Source of the DNA: Pelomonas sp. SE-A7
Lineage (GTDB): Bacteria > Pseudomonadota > Gammaproteobacteria > Burkholderiales > Burkholderiaceae_C
Length of the DNA stretch: 64,000 nucleotides
Direction of reading: 5' to 3'
Assembly: GCF_030345705.1 (NCBI RefSeq)
Contig: NZ_JAUASW010000002.1
Coordinates: 186,001 to 250,000, forward strand
Both the position numbers and the translations under genes were made by a program. The notes under the pieces were generated by a model. That model searched no databases. It saw only the letters and a list, made by a program, of their open reading frames with translations, and had not been told where the DNA came from. Of this stretch, positions 26,442 to 35,725 are shown one piece after another (positions within the stretch are counted from its first letter, which is position 1; every line of letters starts with the position of its first letter).

Positions 26442-27782
26442 CTAGGCGTCCTTGTCCTCGAAGGGATTCTTGCCCGAGCGCAGCTCGATCTTGAGGGGCG
26501 TGCCGACCAGCTTGTAGTGGTCGCGGATCCAGCCTTCGAGGTAGCGCTTGTAGACCTCGGTCACGCCTTCCAGCGAGTTGCCGTGGATGACGACGATGGG
26601 CGGGTTCATGCCGCCCTGGTGTGCGTAACGCATCTTGGGTCGGAAGCCGCCCACGCGCTTGGGCGTCTGGTGCTCCACGGCCTCGTGCACCAGGCGCGTC
26701 AGCACCGGCGTGGTCATCTTCTTGTAGGCCGACGAGTAGGCAGCGGCCAGCGCGTCCCACAGCGGGCCCAGGCCCTGGCGCTTGAGCGCCGAGATATTGC
26801 AGATGGGCGCGAATTTCAGGAAGGCCAGGCGCTGCTCGATCGAGCGCTTGAGCTGCTCGCGCTGGTAGCTGTCGATGGCATCCCACTTGTTGACGGCCAC
26901 TACCACCGCGCGGCCGCTCTCCAGCACATAGCCGGCGATGTGGGCATCCTGCTCGGACACGCCCTGCGTCGCATCGACCAGCAGCAGCACCACGTTGGCA
27001 TCGGCAATCGCCTGCAGCGTCTTCACGACCGAGAACTTCTCGATCGCCTCGAAGACCTTGCCCTTGCGGCGCAGGCCGGCGGTATCGATCAGCTTGAATT
27101 TCTGGCCATGGCGCTCGAAGTCGACCGAGATCGCATCGCGCGTCGTGCCCGGCATGTCGAAGGCCACCAGGCGTTCTTCGCCCAGCCAGGTATTGATCAG
27201 CGTGCTCTTGCCGACATTGGGACGGCCGGCCACAGCCAGGCGGATGACGCCCGGCTCTTCGGCGGCCGGCTCTTCCTCGTCCTCGTCTGAGATGAAGGGC
27301 TCCAGCACCGCTTCCAGCAGGCTGCGAATGCCCTGGCCATGCGCGGACGAGATCGGATGCGGCTCGCCCAGGCCCAGCTCATGGAACTCGGCCAGCAGCG
27401 GCGAGTCGGCCATGCCTTCGGCCTTGTTGACCGCCAGAAGGATGCGCTTGTTGGCCTGGCGCAGGTAGCGGGCGATGTCCTGGTCCTGGCCCGACAGGCC
27501 GGTCCGCACGTCGACGACGAAGATCACCGCATCCGCCTCGGCCACGGCCTGGCGGGTCTGCTTGGCCATCTCCTTGACGATGCCGGTCGTGCTGTCGGGT
27601 TCGAAGCCCCCGGTGTCGACGACGATGAATTCCTGCTGACCCAGGCGACCGTCACCGTAGTGGCGGTCGCGGGTCAGGCCGGCGAAGTCGGCCACGATGG
27701 CATCGCGGCTCTTGGTCATCCGGTTGAACAAGGTCGACTTGCCCACGTTGGGGCGTCCGACCAGGGCGATGACGGGCTTCAT
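26442..27782 (-). CDS. der: GTPase Der (EngA)
   Basis: Der is an essential GTPase with two tandem G domains needed for 50S ribosome assembly. The 446 residues show both P-loops (GRPNVGKSTLFNRMTK at about 8 and GRPNVGKSTLINTW at about 190), both DxxG motifs (DTGGFEPD, DTAGLRRKG), and the C-terminal KH-like domain. An acidic linker (SDEDEEEPAAEEPG) joins the G domains. It lies between bamB and hfq, a conserved order. Confidence 0.97.
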   Translation of the reverse strand: MKPVIALVGRPNVGKSTLFNRMTKSRDAIVADFAGLTRDRHYGDGRLGQQEFIVVDTGGFEPDSTTGIVKEMAKQTRQAVAEADAVIFVVDVRTGLSGQDQDIARYLRQANKRILLAVNKAEGMADSPLLAEFHELGLGEPHPISSAHGQGIRSLLEAVLEPFISDEDEEEPAAEEPGVIRLAVAGRPNVGKSTLINTWLGEERLVAFDMPGTTRDAISVDFERHGQKFKLIDTAGLRRKGKVFEAIEKFSVVKTLQAIADANVVLLLVDATQGVSEQDAHIAGYVLESGRAVVVAVNKWDAIDSYQREQLKRSIEQRLAFLKFAPICNISALKRQGLGPLWDALAAAYSSAYKKMTTPVLTRLVHEAVEHQTPKRVGGFRPKMRYAHQGGMNPPIVVIHGNSLEGVTEVYKRYLEGWIRDHYKLVGTPLKIELRSGKNPFEDKDA

Positions 27783-27837
27783 GCGCGGTACTTCCTTGTT
27801 GTTGTTCTTCTGCCTGCGGCGCGCGACGAAGCCGGCC

Positions 27838-28965
27838 TCAGTCGACCTTGAGGCCGAACACGCCGCCCTTGGCGGTCACCACCACGATCAGGCCGGCCAC
27901 GGCCTGCGGCGCCGCGACCACGGCCGAACCGTCGGTCGCCAGGCGCAGCTGGGTCTTGCCGGTCTCGCGCGACAGGAAGTGGACGAATCCCTCGCTGTCG
28001 CCAAACACGGCCAGCTTGCCGGTCAGCAGCGGAGCGCTGAGCTTGCGGCCCTGCAGCTGATCGGCCGACCAGGCGGACTCGCCGTTGGACAGCTTCCAGG
28101 CCGTGATGCGGTCGACGCTGTCGGCGCCGAGCACCAGGTCGCCTTCGGCCGAAACGCCCACCGTGCCGGCGTTGTTGCGGCTCCAGACCTGCACACCGCG
28201 CTCGGCGTTGATGCAGCCCACAGCCAGCTGGAAGGCACGGGCGCACAGCATTTCGCCGCTGCGCCCCAGGGGGCCGACCAAGTCGGCCAGGCGTTCGACT
28301 TCATTCGTGCCGCGCGGGCTGCCGACGACCGCTTCCCAGCGCAGGGTGCCGCGCAGCGGATCGACGCCCGCCAGGCGCGGGCCCTGCCCCACCACCAGCG
28401 TGTCCTTGTACGAAGACACCACGCCAGACTGGTTCAGCGTCAGCGGCTCGCCCGGACGGCGCATTTCCCAAAGCTTGCGGCCATCGAGCACGTCGAAGGC
28501 CATGACTTGGCGATCCACGGTCAGCACGAACACGCGCTCGCCGGCCACCAGGGGCGCGGTCTTGACCGGCGTGGTCAGTACCTTGGTCCAGACCTTCTTG
28601 CCGGCATCCAGCACGACCAGCTCGTTGTCTTCGGTGACGGCAGCGGCAAAGCGACCGTCGCTGCCCACGGCGGCCGAGGGCTTGCCCTTGATGTCGCCAC
28701 GCCAGATCGACTGGCCGTTGGCCGGGTTCAGCGCCTGCAGCACGCCGTCGCTGTCGGCCACGACCAGGCGGTCGCCTACGACAACGACATTCAGCGGGAA
28801 CTTGATGCTATCGACCTTGGTCGACCAGGCGGTCTTGCCGGTCAGCGTGGCCGTGAAGGTCTCCTGTGGCAGGCCCTTCTTGGGCATCACCCAGTCGACC
28901 ACGGCGCAGCCGGACAGCAACGCGGCCAGAGCCAGCGCGCTCAAGGTGCCATGGCGAACCGTCAT
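27838..28965 (-). CDS. bamB: Outer-membrane assembly lipoprotein BamB
   Basis: BamB is the beta-propeller lipoprotein that docks on BamA POTRA domains. The 375-residue precursor has a lipoprotein signal peptide (LSALALAALLSGC, with lipobox LSGC) and PQQ-like repeats such as LQALNPANGQSIWRG and VMAFDVLDGRKLWE spaced through the chain. The ATG overlaps the stop of the upstream yfgM-like gene (ATGA), the standard arrangement in which both act on periplasm-exposed proteins. Confidence 0.96.
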   Translation of the reverse strand: MTVRHGTLSALALAALLSGCAVVDWVMPKKGLPQETFTATLTGKTAWSTKVDSIKFPLNVVVVGDRLVVADSDGVLQALNPANGQSIWRGDIKGKPSAAVGSDGRFAAAVTEDNELVVLDAGKKVWTKVLTTPVKTAPLVAGERVFVLTVDRQVMAFDVLDGRKLWEMRRPGEPLTLNQSGVVSSYKDTLVVGQGPRLAGVDPLRGTLRWEAVVGSPRGTNEVERLADLVGPLGRSGEMLCARAFQLAVGCINAERGVQVWSRNNAGTVGVSAEGDLVLGADSVDRITAWKLSNGESAWSADQLQGRKLSAPLLTGKLAVFGDSEGFVHFLSRETGKTQLRLATDGSAVVAAPQAVAGLIVVVTAKGGVFGLKVD

Positions 28966-29615
28966 TGCTTCACCTCGTCGGCCGGCGCAGCGCCCAGACT
29001 GGCCAGCTTGGCCTCGATCAGGCGGCGGTAGTCCAGCTGCTTGTCCATGGCGGCATAGGCCTTGGTGTACTCGGCCTTGGCCAGGTCGGGCTTGTTCTGC
29101 AGCAGGGCGATGTCGCCACGGCGGTCGGCCACCAAGGCGGCGTAGTCGGGGGCGATGATGCCATCCAGCGTCTTGATTGCGGCGTCGTACTGCTTGGCAT
29201 CGATCTGCAGGCCGGCGAGGCGCAGCTTGGCGACCTCGCGGTAGTCGGAGGCATTGTCTGCCGCCCAGCTCAGCGTGGCCTGGGCCGCTTCGGCCTGGCC
29301 CTTGTCGAACTGGATCTTGGCCGCCAGCAGCGCGCCCTGGGCCGCATAGGTGGTGCGCGGATAGCGGTCCTTCAGGTCGGCGAAGGCGCGGTTGGCCTTG
29401 TCCAGCTCGCCGGCCTTGCCGGCGGTTTCCAGCGCGTCGTACAGCGCCGTGGCCTTGGTGGCCTGGTCACGCTGCCACCAGTTCCAGCCCTGCCAGCCGG
29501 CAAAGGCCAGCAGGCACAGCGTGATCAGCCAGGTGATCAGGTTGCCGTACTTGTTCCAGAAAGCCTTCAGCTGTTCCAGCTGTTCCTGTTCTTCTAGGTC
29601 GAGATGCGAAGCCAT
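28962..29615 (-). CDS. YfgM-like TPR membrane protein (ancillary SecYEG translocon subunit)
   Basis: A 217-residue inner-membrane protein with a short acidic cytoplasmic N-terminus (MASHLDLEEQEQLEQLKAFW), one membrane segment (NLITWLITLCLLAFAGWQGW) and a periplasmic TPR-like domain. The YfgM family is linked to the Sec translocon and periplasmic chaperones. I chose the ATG at 29615 over an upstream one because the conserved start is the acidic QEQLEQLKAFW segment. It lies between hisS and bamB, as in E. coli. Confidence 0.9.
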   Translation of the reverse strand: MASHLDLEEQEQLEQLKAFWNKYGNLITWLITLCLLAFAGWQGWNWWQRDQATKATALYDALETAGKAGELDKANRAFADLKDRYPRTTYAAQGALLAAKIQFDKGQAEAAQATLSWAADNASDYREVAKLRLAGLQIDAKQYDAAIKTLDGIIAPDYAALVADRRGDIALLQNKPDLAKAEYTKAYAAMDKQLDYRRLIEAKLASLGAAPADEVKQ

Positions 29616-29665
29616 GTGCGATACCGGGGAAAACCGTCTTGTTGCTTGGTTGAAGCGAGCCGCGA

Positions 29666-30961
29666 TTATGCGTTGCGCAGTTCCGCCGCCCATCGGGCAG
29701 CCTGAGCGAGCTCGCGGGTGTACTGGGCCGCGCCTTCCTGGCGCAGCGGCTTGATGGCGACCTGGCCCTGGGCCAGCTCGTCGGGTCCGAAAACCAGGGC
29801 GAAGGCGGCGCCGCTGGCATCGGCCTTCTTGAACTGCGACTTCATGCTGCCTTGGCCGGGATGCAGGACCACGGCGACGCCGGCCGCGCGCAGCGACTCT
29901 AGCGTCACCATCACCTGGGGCAGGCCTTCGGCCGAAGGCACGATGGCATAGGCGTCCGGCGTCTGGGCCGGGATGGTGGCACCGACTTCCTCGAGCAGCA
30001 GGAGCAGGCGTTCCATGCCGAGGCCGAAGCCCACGCCAGGGGCCGGCTTGCCACCCAATTGCTCCACCAGGCCGTCATAGCGACCGCCGGCACAGATCGT
30101 GCCCTGCGAACCCAGGCGCTCGGTGACCCACTCGAACACCGTCAGGTTGTAGTAGTCCAGGCCGCGCACCAGGCGCGGGTTGATGCGGTAGGCCAAGCCT
30201 GCCGCATCGAGGATGGCGCGCACGCCGTTGAAGTGGGCCAGCGAGGCTTCGCCCAGGAAGTCCAGCAGCTTGGGCGCGGCCTCGGCCATGGCCTGCATGG
30301 CCGGATTCTTGGTGTCCAGCACGCGCAGCGGATTGCTGTGCATGCGGCGCTTGGCTTCCTCGTCCAGCACATCCTGGTGTTGCTCCAGGTAGGCGATGAG
30401 GGCCTCGCGGTGCGCGCGGCGCTCGTCCGGCTGACCCAGGCAGTTCAGCTCCAGCACCACGTCGCGGCCTTCGACCAGGCCCAGCTCGCGCCAGAGCAGG
30501 CGCGCCAGCAGGATGACTTCGGCGTCCACGTCGGGGCCGCTGAAACCCAGGGCCTCGATGCCCATCTGGTGGAACTGGCGGTAGCGGCCCTTTTGCGGGC
30601 GCTCGTGGCGGAACATCGGGCCCATGTAGTAGAGCCGCTTGCCGCCTTCGCGCAGGAAACTGTGCTCGACCATGGCCCGCACCACGCCGGCCGTGCCCTC
30701 GGGGCGCAGGCCCAGGTGGTCGCCGTTCATCTTGTCCTCGAAGGCATACATCTCCTTCTCGACCACGTCCGTGACCTCGCCCAGGCCGCGCACAAACAGC
30801 GCCAGCGGCTCGACGATGGGCGTGCGCACATTGGCATAGCCATAGCGCTGCAGCACGCTGCGCATCTGCGCTTCCAGCCATTCCCAGCGCGCCGAATCGG
30901 GCGGCAGGATGTCGTTCATGCCCTTGACTGCTTGCAAGGGCTGGATCTTCTTTTCAGACAT
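29666..30961 (-). CDS. hisS: Histidyl-tRNA synthetase
   Basis: HisS charges tRNA-His. The 431-residue class II synthetase shows motif 1 near PIVEPLALFVRGLGEVTDVV, motif 2 in GPMFRHERPQKGRYRQFHQ, the His-specific FNGVRAILDAAGL...YYNLTVFEW region, motif 3 GFGLGMERLLLLL and the C-terminal anticodon-binding domain. Its ATG directly abuts the ispG stop codon, so the two are likely coupled. Confidence 0.97.
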   Translation of the reverse strand: MSEKKIQPLQAVKGMNDILPPDSARWEWLEAQMRSVLQRYGYANVRTPIVEPLALFVRGLGEVTDVVEKEMYAFEDKMNGDHLGLRPEGTAGVVRAMVEHSFLREGGKRLYYMGPMFRHERPQKGRYRQFHQMGIEALGFSGPDVDAEVILLARLLWRELGLVEGRDVVLELNCLGQPDERRAHREALIAYLEQHQDVLDEEAKRRMHSNPLRVLDTKNPAMQAMAEAAPKLLDFLGEASLAHFNGVRAILDAAGLAYRINPRLVRGLDYYNLTVFEWVTERLGSQGTICAGGRYDGLVEQLGGKPAPGVGFGLGMERLLLLLEEVGATIPAQTPDAYAIVPSAEGLPQVMVTLESLRAAGVAVVLHPGQGSMKSQFKKADASGAAFALVFGPDELAQGQVAIKPLRQEGAAQYTRELAQAARWAAELRNA

Positions 30962-32233
30962 TCAGACCGTGGCGCCGAAGCGCTTCTCGATGTAGTTCTC
31001 GACCAGCGCGTGGAACTCGGAAGCGATGTTCTCGCCGCGCAGCGTCAGCGCCTTCTGGCCGTCGATGAAGACCGGGGCAGCCGGCGCCTCGCCGGTGCCG
31101 GGCAGGCTGATGCCGATGTCGGCATGCTTGCTCTCGCCCGGGCCGTTCACGATGCAGCCCATGACGGCCACCTTCATGTTCTCGACGCCCGGGTACTTCT
31201 TGCGCCAGACCGGCATCTGCTCGCGCAGGAAGTCGTCGATCTGCTTGGCCAGCTCCTGGAAGGTCGTGCTGGTGGTGCGGCCGCAGCCCGGGCAGGCCGT
31301 CACGCTGGGATTGAAGTTGCGCAGGCCCAGGGCCTGCAGGATCTCCAGCGCGACCACCACTTCTTGCGTACGGGCCTCGCCGGGCTGGGGCGTCAAGGAG
31401 ACGCGGATCGTGTCACCGATGCCCTCCTGCAGCAGCACCGACAGCGCAGCGGCCGAGGCCACCGTGCCCTTGGTGCCCATGCCGGCCTCGGTCAGGCCCA
31501 GGTGCAGAGCATAGTCGCAGCGCTGGCTCAGCGCGCGGTAGACCGAGATCAGGTCCTGCACGCCGCTGACCTTGCAGCTGATGATGATGTTGTCCGGGTT
31601 CAGGCCCAGCTCGCGCGCATAGTCGGCCGAGCTCAGCGCCGACTGAATCAGCGCCTGGTACATGACCTGCTGGCCGTCCCAGGGCTCGGCCCGCTGGGCG
31701 TTCTCGTCCATCATGGATGCGAGCAGCTCCTGGTCCAGGCTGCCCCAGTTCACGCCTATGCGGACGACCTTGTCGTACTTCATCGCCGCCTCGACCATCA
31801 TGGCGAACTGGCGGTCCTTCTTGTCGCCCTTGCCCACGTTGCCGGGGTTGATGCGGTATTTGGACAGGGCCTGGGCCATGGCCGGATGCTCGGTCAGCAG
31901 GCGGTGGCCGTTGTAGTGGAAGTCGCCGACCAGGGGCACGTCTATGCCCATGCGGTCCAGCTGTTCGCGGATGTAGGGCACGGCCTCGGCCGCCTCGGGC
32001 GTGTTGACCGTGATGCGCACCAGCTCGGAGCCGGCGATGGCCAGCTCCTTGACCTGGATGGCCGTGCCAATCGCGTCCACCGTGTCGGTGTTGGTCATGG
32101 ACTGCACGCGCACCGGGGCGTCGCCGCCTATGGTGACCACCCGCGATCCCCAGACGACCCGCGCCTGGCGCGTCAGTCGGCGGCCGGCGCGTGCGGCGGC
32201 AATGGCTTCTTGCAGGGGACGGATCTCACTCAT
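30962..32233 (-). CDS. ispG: 4-hydroxy-3-methylbut-2-enyl diphosphate synthase (ferredoxin/flavodoxin)
   Basis: IspG converts MEcPP to HMBPP in the MEP pathway using a [4Fe-4S] cluster. The 423 residues contain the TIM barrel (VRVQSMTNTDTVD) and the cluster cysteines in TACPGCGRTTS and VMGCIVNGPGES. It lies between rodZ and hisS, the common proteobacterial position. The pathway gene dxr is in the first cluster of this window. Confidence 0.97.
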   Translation of the reverse strand: MSEIRPLQEAIAAARAGRRLTRQARVVWGSRVVTIGGDAPVRVQSMTNTDTVDAIGTAIQVKELAIAGSELVRITVNTPEAAEAVPYIREQLDRMGIDVPLVGDFHYNGHRLLTEHPAMAQALSKYRINPGNVGKGDKKDRQFAMMVEAAMKYDKVVRIGVNWGSLDQELLASMMDENAQRAEPWDGQQVMYQALIQSALSSADYARELGLNPDNIIISCKVSGVQDLISVYRALSQRCDYALHLGLTEAGMGTKGTVASAAALSVLLQEGIGDTIRVSLTPQPGEARTQEVVVALEILQALGLRNFNPSVTACPGCGRTTSTTFQELAKQIDDFLREQMPVWRKKYPGVENMKVAVMGCIVNGPGESKHADIGISLPGTGEAPAAPVFIDGQKALTLRGENIASEFHALVENYIEKRFGATV

Positions 32234-32276
32234 CGGGACTGGCGCAATCAGACAGAGGAAACGGACAACAGGCGAA

Positions 32277-33158
32277 TCAGTTCAGCTCGAGTCGAGCCAC
32301 GTTATTGCTGGACTGGGCAGCCAGGTCGACAGAGACGCCCCGCAGGCTCAACTGCGTACCGGCCACATTGCCGATGCGGACCTTGACCGGCGTCTGAACG
32401 GACAGCTCGGACACTTCGCCGCTTCGCAGCAGCTTGGACAGCAAGACCTGGCCCTGAGCATCGATCACCTCGATCCAGGTATCGGCCGTGGCCTTGACGC
32501 GCAGGGGGACCTGGCCGGCCACCGGCGCCGGTGAGGCATTGGCCCCAGGCGCTGGAGCCGAAGCGGCCGGCAGGTCGGCACGGATCGCAGCCTCCGAAGC
32601 GGCCTGGGCTGGAAGGGTGACAGCCTGCGAGGCAGCCGGCTCCAGCAGCACCGGCGTGGGCGCCGAGGCCGTAGTGTCTGGCGCCGCCACCTCGGTGGCC
32701 GCAGGACGGTTGAACTGTTCCAGCCAGCTTGAGGGCATCAGGTAGACCGCGGCAGCAGCCAGCAGCAGCAGCAGCGGACCCCAGACCACGGGCCGCTTGA
32801 GGATGTCGAGGCTCAGCGTCTCGTCACGCGTGGCGCGCTCGCGGAACGGCTGGTTCAGGCCGCGCGACACCCGTTCCAGGCCGGGATCCTGTACACGAGG
32901 CAGCAGTTCCAGCACGGTGGCAGCGTCAACCTTCAGGGCCCGGCACATGGCCTGGGCCAGCGCGCGCACAAAGGTCGGATCGGACAGGTCCTGGTAGCGG
33001 TCAGCCTCTATCGCCTCCAGCTTGGACTGCGGCACCTTGAGCGTGGCGGCCAGCACGGCGATGTGCATGCCCTGGGCCTGTCGCACCTGGCGCAGCCAGG
33101 CGCCTGCCGTGCGCGGAGCCGGCGCCGTTGTCGGCGCCTCGCCCACCGTGGATTCCAT
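32277..33158 (-). CDS. rodZ: Helix-turn-helix membrane protein, RodZ-like
   Basis: RodZ-type proteins link the MreB cytoskeleton to the cell envelope in rod-shaped cells. This 293-residue protein has a cytoplasmic HTH_25 domain (about 20-90, with LRQVRQAQGMHIAVLAATLK), a membrane segment (VVWGPLLLLLAAAAVYLM), an Ala/Pro/Thr-rich linker, and a C-terminal DUF4115 beta domain (VKATADTWIEVIDAQGQVLL). I chose the ATG at 33158 because AGGGGAG lies just upstream; an earlier ATG at 33179 overlaps the pilW stop but has no such site. Confidence 0.9.
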   Translation of the reverse strand: MESTVGEAPTTAPAPRTAGAWLRQVRQAQGMHIAVLAATLKVPQSKLEAIEADRYQDLSDPTFVRALAQAMCRALKVDAATVLELLPRVQDPGLERVSRGLNQPFRERATRDETLSLDILKRPVVWGPLLLLLAAAAVYLMPSSWLEQFNRPAATEVAAPDTTASAPTPVLLEPAASQAVTLPAQAASEAAIRADLPAASAPAPGANASPAPVAGQVPLRVKATADTWIEVIDAQGQVLLSKLLRSGEVSELSVQTPVKVRIGNVAGTQLSLRGVSVDLAAQSSNNVARLELN

Positions 33159-33171
33159 GCTGCGCTCCCCT

Positions 33172-33999
33172 TCAGTCATCGAAACGTCCATTGTCCAGGG
33201 CCAGGGTCTCAGGCGACTGCGGGAAGCGCTTGCGCAGTTCCTGGGCCAGTTCGGTCACGGCGCTCGAATTGTTCAAGCGGCGCTCGATCTTCAGAGCCAG
33301 CCACAGGCTCTGGGCATTGCTCTGTTCCGGATTGCCGTTGACGCGCTTGATGTAGAAGCGCGCCCGCTCGGCCTGGCCATTGCGCAGCAGCACTTCGGCC
33401 AGGTTGACCTGCACAGCCGGGTTGCCCGGCTCGAGCTCGAAGGCCTTGCCCAGGCTGCGCTCGGCTTCGGCCATCTGCAGGGCACGGGCCTCGCAGACAC
33501 CCTTGGCCAGCCACGACCGGGCCGGGCCGCGGTACTGGGGTTGGGCCAGCGCCTGCTCGAACTGCGACGAGGCCTCGCCCCAGCGCTTGAGCTGGCACAG
33601 GAACCAGCCGTAGTTGTGCAGCGTGTCCGGATCGCGAGGAGCGAGAGCCAGCGACCGCTTGAAGCTTTCGTCGGCCAGGCCGGTCTCGCCCAGGGCCGCA
33701 TAGATCAGACCGCGCAGGGTCAGGGCCTCGGGCATGTCAGGCTTGATGGACAGAACCTGTTTGACCTCGTTCAGCGCCGTGCCGTACTGGCCACCAGCAA
33801 AGTAGCCCGAGGCCAGCTCCAGGCGCACGCCGGCACGGCGGTCGGCATCGGTTCGGTCGAAGTCCGTGCGAGGCACATTGCCACTGCCTCCGGAGGGCGC
33901 CTGGGCGCCACCGCCCTGGGTGCCGGCGCATCCCGTGACCAGACCCACCAGCGCCACGGCGCAGGCGGCACGAATCAGCTTGTCGAGGTGCTTGTTCAT
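33172..33999 (-). CDS. pilW: Type IV pilus biogenesis/stability lipoprotein PilW (PilF family)
   Basis: PilW/PilF lipoproteins help the PilQ secretin assemble in the outer membrane. The 275-residue precursor has a lipoprotein signal (AVALVGLVTGC, lipobox VTGC), a Gly/Ser-rich linker, and six TPR-like repeats (for example AGVRLELASGYFAGGQYGTA, LRGLIYAALGETGLADESF, VNLAEVLLRNGQAERARFYI). I used the ATG that begins the signal peptide; a TTG seven codons earlier abuts the rlmN stop. Other pilus genes are not in the window, so a role beyond pili cannot be excluded. Confidence 0.88.
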   Translation of the reverse strand: MNKHLDKLIRAACAVALVGLVTGCAGTQGGGAQAPSGGSGNVPRTDFDRTDADRRAGVRLELASGYFAGGQYGTALNEVKQVLSIKPDMPEALTLRGLIYAALGETGLADESFKRSLALAPRDPDTLHNYGWFLCQLKRWGEASSQFEQALAQPQYRGPARSWLAKGVCEARALQMAEAERSLGKAFELEPGNPAVQVNLAEVLLRNGQAERARFYIKRVNGNPEQSNAQSLWLALKIERRLNNSSAVTELAQELRKRFPQSPETLALDNGRFDD

Positions 34000-34020
34000 A
34001 GCCGCGGATGGTAGGTGCAA

Positions 34021-35148
34021 TCAGCCCGCAGCCGAACCCGGTTTACCCGGTCTGAGCACCACCGGTGCGCGCACCATGCGCACTTGCACATTGGTGCGGT
34101 CCTTCACCTCGCCAGCCAGCTGGCCGCAGGCCGCGTCGATGTCGTCGCCGCGGGTCTTGCGGATCGTGGTGATGAGGCCGGCCTTGATCAGGATGTCGGC
34201 AAAGGCCTTGACCCGCTCGTTTGAGCTGCGCTTCAGGCCCGACTCGGGGAATGGATTGAAGGGAATCAGGTTGAGCTTGCAGGGCACCTTGCCCCGCACC
34301 AGTTCGACCAGTTCGCGGGCGGCTTCCGGCGTGTCGTTGACGCCGTCCAGCATGCAGTATTCGAAGGTGATGAAGTCGCGCGGCGCCTTGTCCAGATACT
34401 GGTTGCAAGCCGCCAGCAATTCGGCAATTGGGTACTTCTTGTTCAGCGGCACCAGCTGGTCGCGCAGCGGGTTGTTGGGCGCGTGCAGGCTCACGGCCAG
34501 GGCCACGGGACAATCCTCGCGCAGACGCTCGATCATGGGCACCACGCCCGAGGTGGACACCGTCACGCGGCGGCGCGACAGGCCGTAGCCATGGTCGTCC
34601 AGCATGATGCGCAGTGCCGGCACCAGCGCCGAGTAGTTCTGCAGCGGCTCGCCCATGCCCATCATCACGATGTTGCTGATGACGCGCTCGTCGCTGCCGA
34701 AGCGCTTGCGCAGGCTGTGCTCGGCATACCAGAGCTGGGCAACGATCTCGCTCGTGTCCAGGTTGCGACTGAAGCCCTGATGGCCGGTCGAGCAGAAACG
34801 GCAGCCGACGGCACAGCCGGCCTGGCTGGACACGCACAGCGTGCCGCGGTCGTCTTCGGGAATGAACACCGCCTCGACGGCATTGCCGGCGCCCACGTCG
34901 AACAGCCACTTGACCGTGCCGTCGGCGCTCTGATGTTCGGAAATCACTTGCAGCGCAGCGATGTGCGCGCGGCTGGCCAGCTTGTCGCGCAGCGACTTGG
35001 CCAGGTCGCTCATCTGAGCAAAGTCAGAGGCGCCCTTTTGATGGATCCAACGAAAAAGCTGGGTGGCGCGGAAACGCTTCTCACCCAGCTGTTCGCAGTA
35101 CGCGGCCAGTCCGTCTAGATCGAAACCAAGCAGATTGACCGTGTCCAT
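34021..35148 (-). CDS. rlmN: Dual-specificity 23S rRNA/tRNA methyltransferase RlmN
   Basis: RlmN is a radical-SAM enzyme that methylates C2 of A2503 in 23S rRNA and A37 in some tRNAs. The 375 residues have the CxxxCxxC cluster motif in AGCAVGCRFCSTGH, the MGMGEPLQNYSAL segment, and the C-terminal catalytic cysteine in DDIDAACGQLAGE. It sits between ndk and pilW, the order common to proteobacteria. Confidence 0.97.
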   Translation of the reverse strand: MDTVNLLGFDLDGLAAYCEQLGEKRFRATQLFRWIHQKGASDFAQMSDLAKSLRDKLASRAHIAALQVISEHQSADGTVKWLFDVGAGNAVEAVFIPEDDRGTLCVSSQAGCAVGCRFCSTGHQGFSRNLDTSEIVAQLWYAEHSLRKRFGSDERVISNIVMMGMGEPLQNYSALVPALRIMLDDHGYGLSRRRVTVSTSGVVPMIERLREDCPVALAVSLHAPNNPLRDQLVPLNKKYPIAELLAACNQYLDKAPRDFITFEYCMLDGVNDTPEAARELVELVRGKVPCKLNLIPFNPFPESGLKRSSNERVKAFADILIKAGLITTIRKTRGDDIDAACGQLAGEVKDRTNVQVRMVRAPVVLRPGKPGSAAG

Positions 35149-35193
35149 CGTCGTACTTTCAATCCCCCCGCGCCTGGCACGGGGGAAGGTCCA

Positions 35194-35619
35194 TCAACGC
35201 GAGTAGACGTTCATGCCGGGGAAGAAGAAAGCCACTTCCTGGGCGGCCGTTTCAGCGGCGTCCGAGCCGTGGACGGCGTTGGCGTCGATGCTGTCGGCGA
35301 AGTCGGCGCGGATCGTGCCCTTCTCGGCCTTCTTCGGGTCGGTGGCGCCCATCAGGTCACGGTTCTTCAGGATGGCGCCTTCGCCTTCCAGGGCCTGGAT
35401 CATCACCGGGCCGGAGATCATGAAGCTGACCAGGTCGTTGAAGAACGGGCGGGCCTTGTGCACGGCGTAGAAGGCCTCGGCCTCGCCACGCGACAGGTGC
35501 ACCATCTTGGCGGCCACGACCTTCAGGCCGGCGGCTTCAAAACGGGCGTAGATCTGGCCGATGACGTTCTTGGCGACTGCATCGGGCTTGATGATGGAAA
35601 GGGTGCGTTCGATCGCCAT
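35194..35619 (-). CDS. ndk: Nucleoside diphosphate kinase
   Basis: Ndk equilibrates NTP pools by phosphate transfer through an active-site histidine. The 141 residues start ERTLSIIKPDAVAKN, and the catalytic histidine is in ANAVHGSDAAETA. Length and motif are standard. The ribosome binding site AGGAGA lies 8 bases upstream of the ATG. The first gene of the run down to purA, it has its own candidate -10 box. Confidence 0.97.
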   Translation of the reverse strand: MAIERTLSIIKPDAVAKNVIGQIYARFEAAGLKVVAAKMVHLSRGEAEAFYAVHKARPFFNDLVSFMISGPVMIQALEGEGAILKNRDLMGATDPKKAEKGTIRADFADSIDANAVHGSDAAETAAQEVAFFFPGMNVYSR

Positions 35620-35659
35620 TGATGTTCTCCTGGAATTTTGGGACTAGGCAAAACCCTGA

Positions 35660-35665
35660 ATTGTA
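35660..35665 (-). promoter_or_regulatory. Candidate -10 box for ndk
   Basis: The minus strand reads TACAAT 40 bases before the ndk ATG. The -35 region would overlap the foot of the rluB terminator hairpin, and no clear TTGACA-like hexamer is present. Confidence 0.4.
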
Positions 35666-35677
35666 GTCTGGAAAGAT

Positions 35678-35700
35678 GAGCCCGCCGTGTAGGCGGGCTC
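35678..35700 (-). terminator. Hairpin between rluB and ndk
   Basis: GAGCCCGCC and GGCGGGCTC form a perfect 9-base stem around a 5-base loop, about 26 bases after the rluB stop. The following minus-strand sequence (ATCTTTCC) is a poor U-tract, so termination may be partial. Confidence 0.55.
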
Positions 35701-35725
35701 TCTATCAGGGCTGGATTTCGCTGGA

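Noticed and set aside
30059..32386. Plus-strand frame of about 775 codons opposite hisS and ispG
   Set aside because: Antisense shadow of two genes with catalytic motifs.
35165..35185. C/G-rich inverted repeat between rlmN and ndk as a terminator
   Set aside because: CCCCCG and CGGGGG can pair, but there is no U-tract on either strand and the stem is short, so I do not count it as a terminator.
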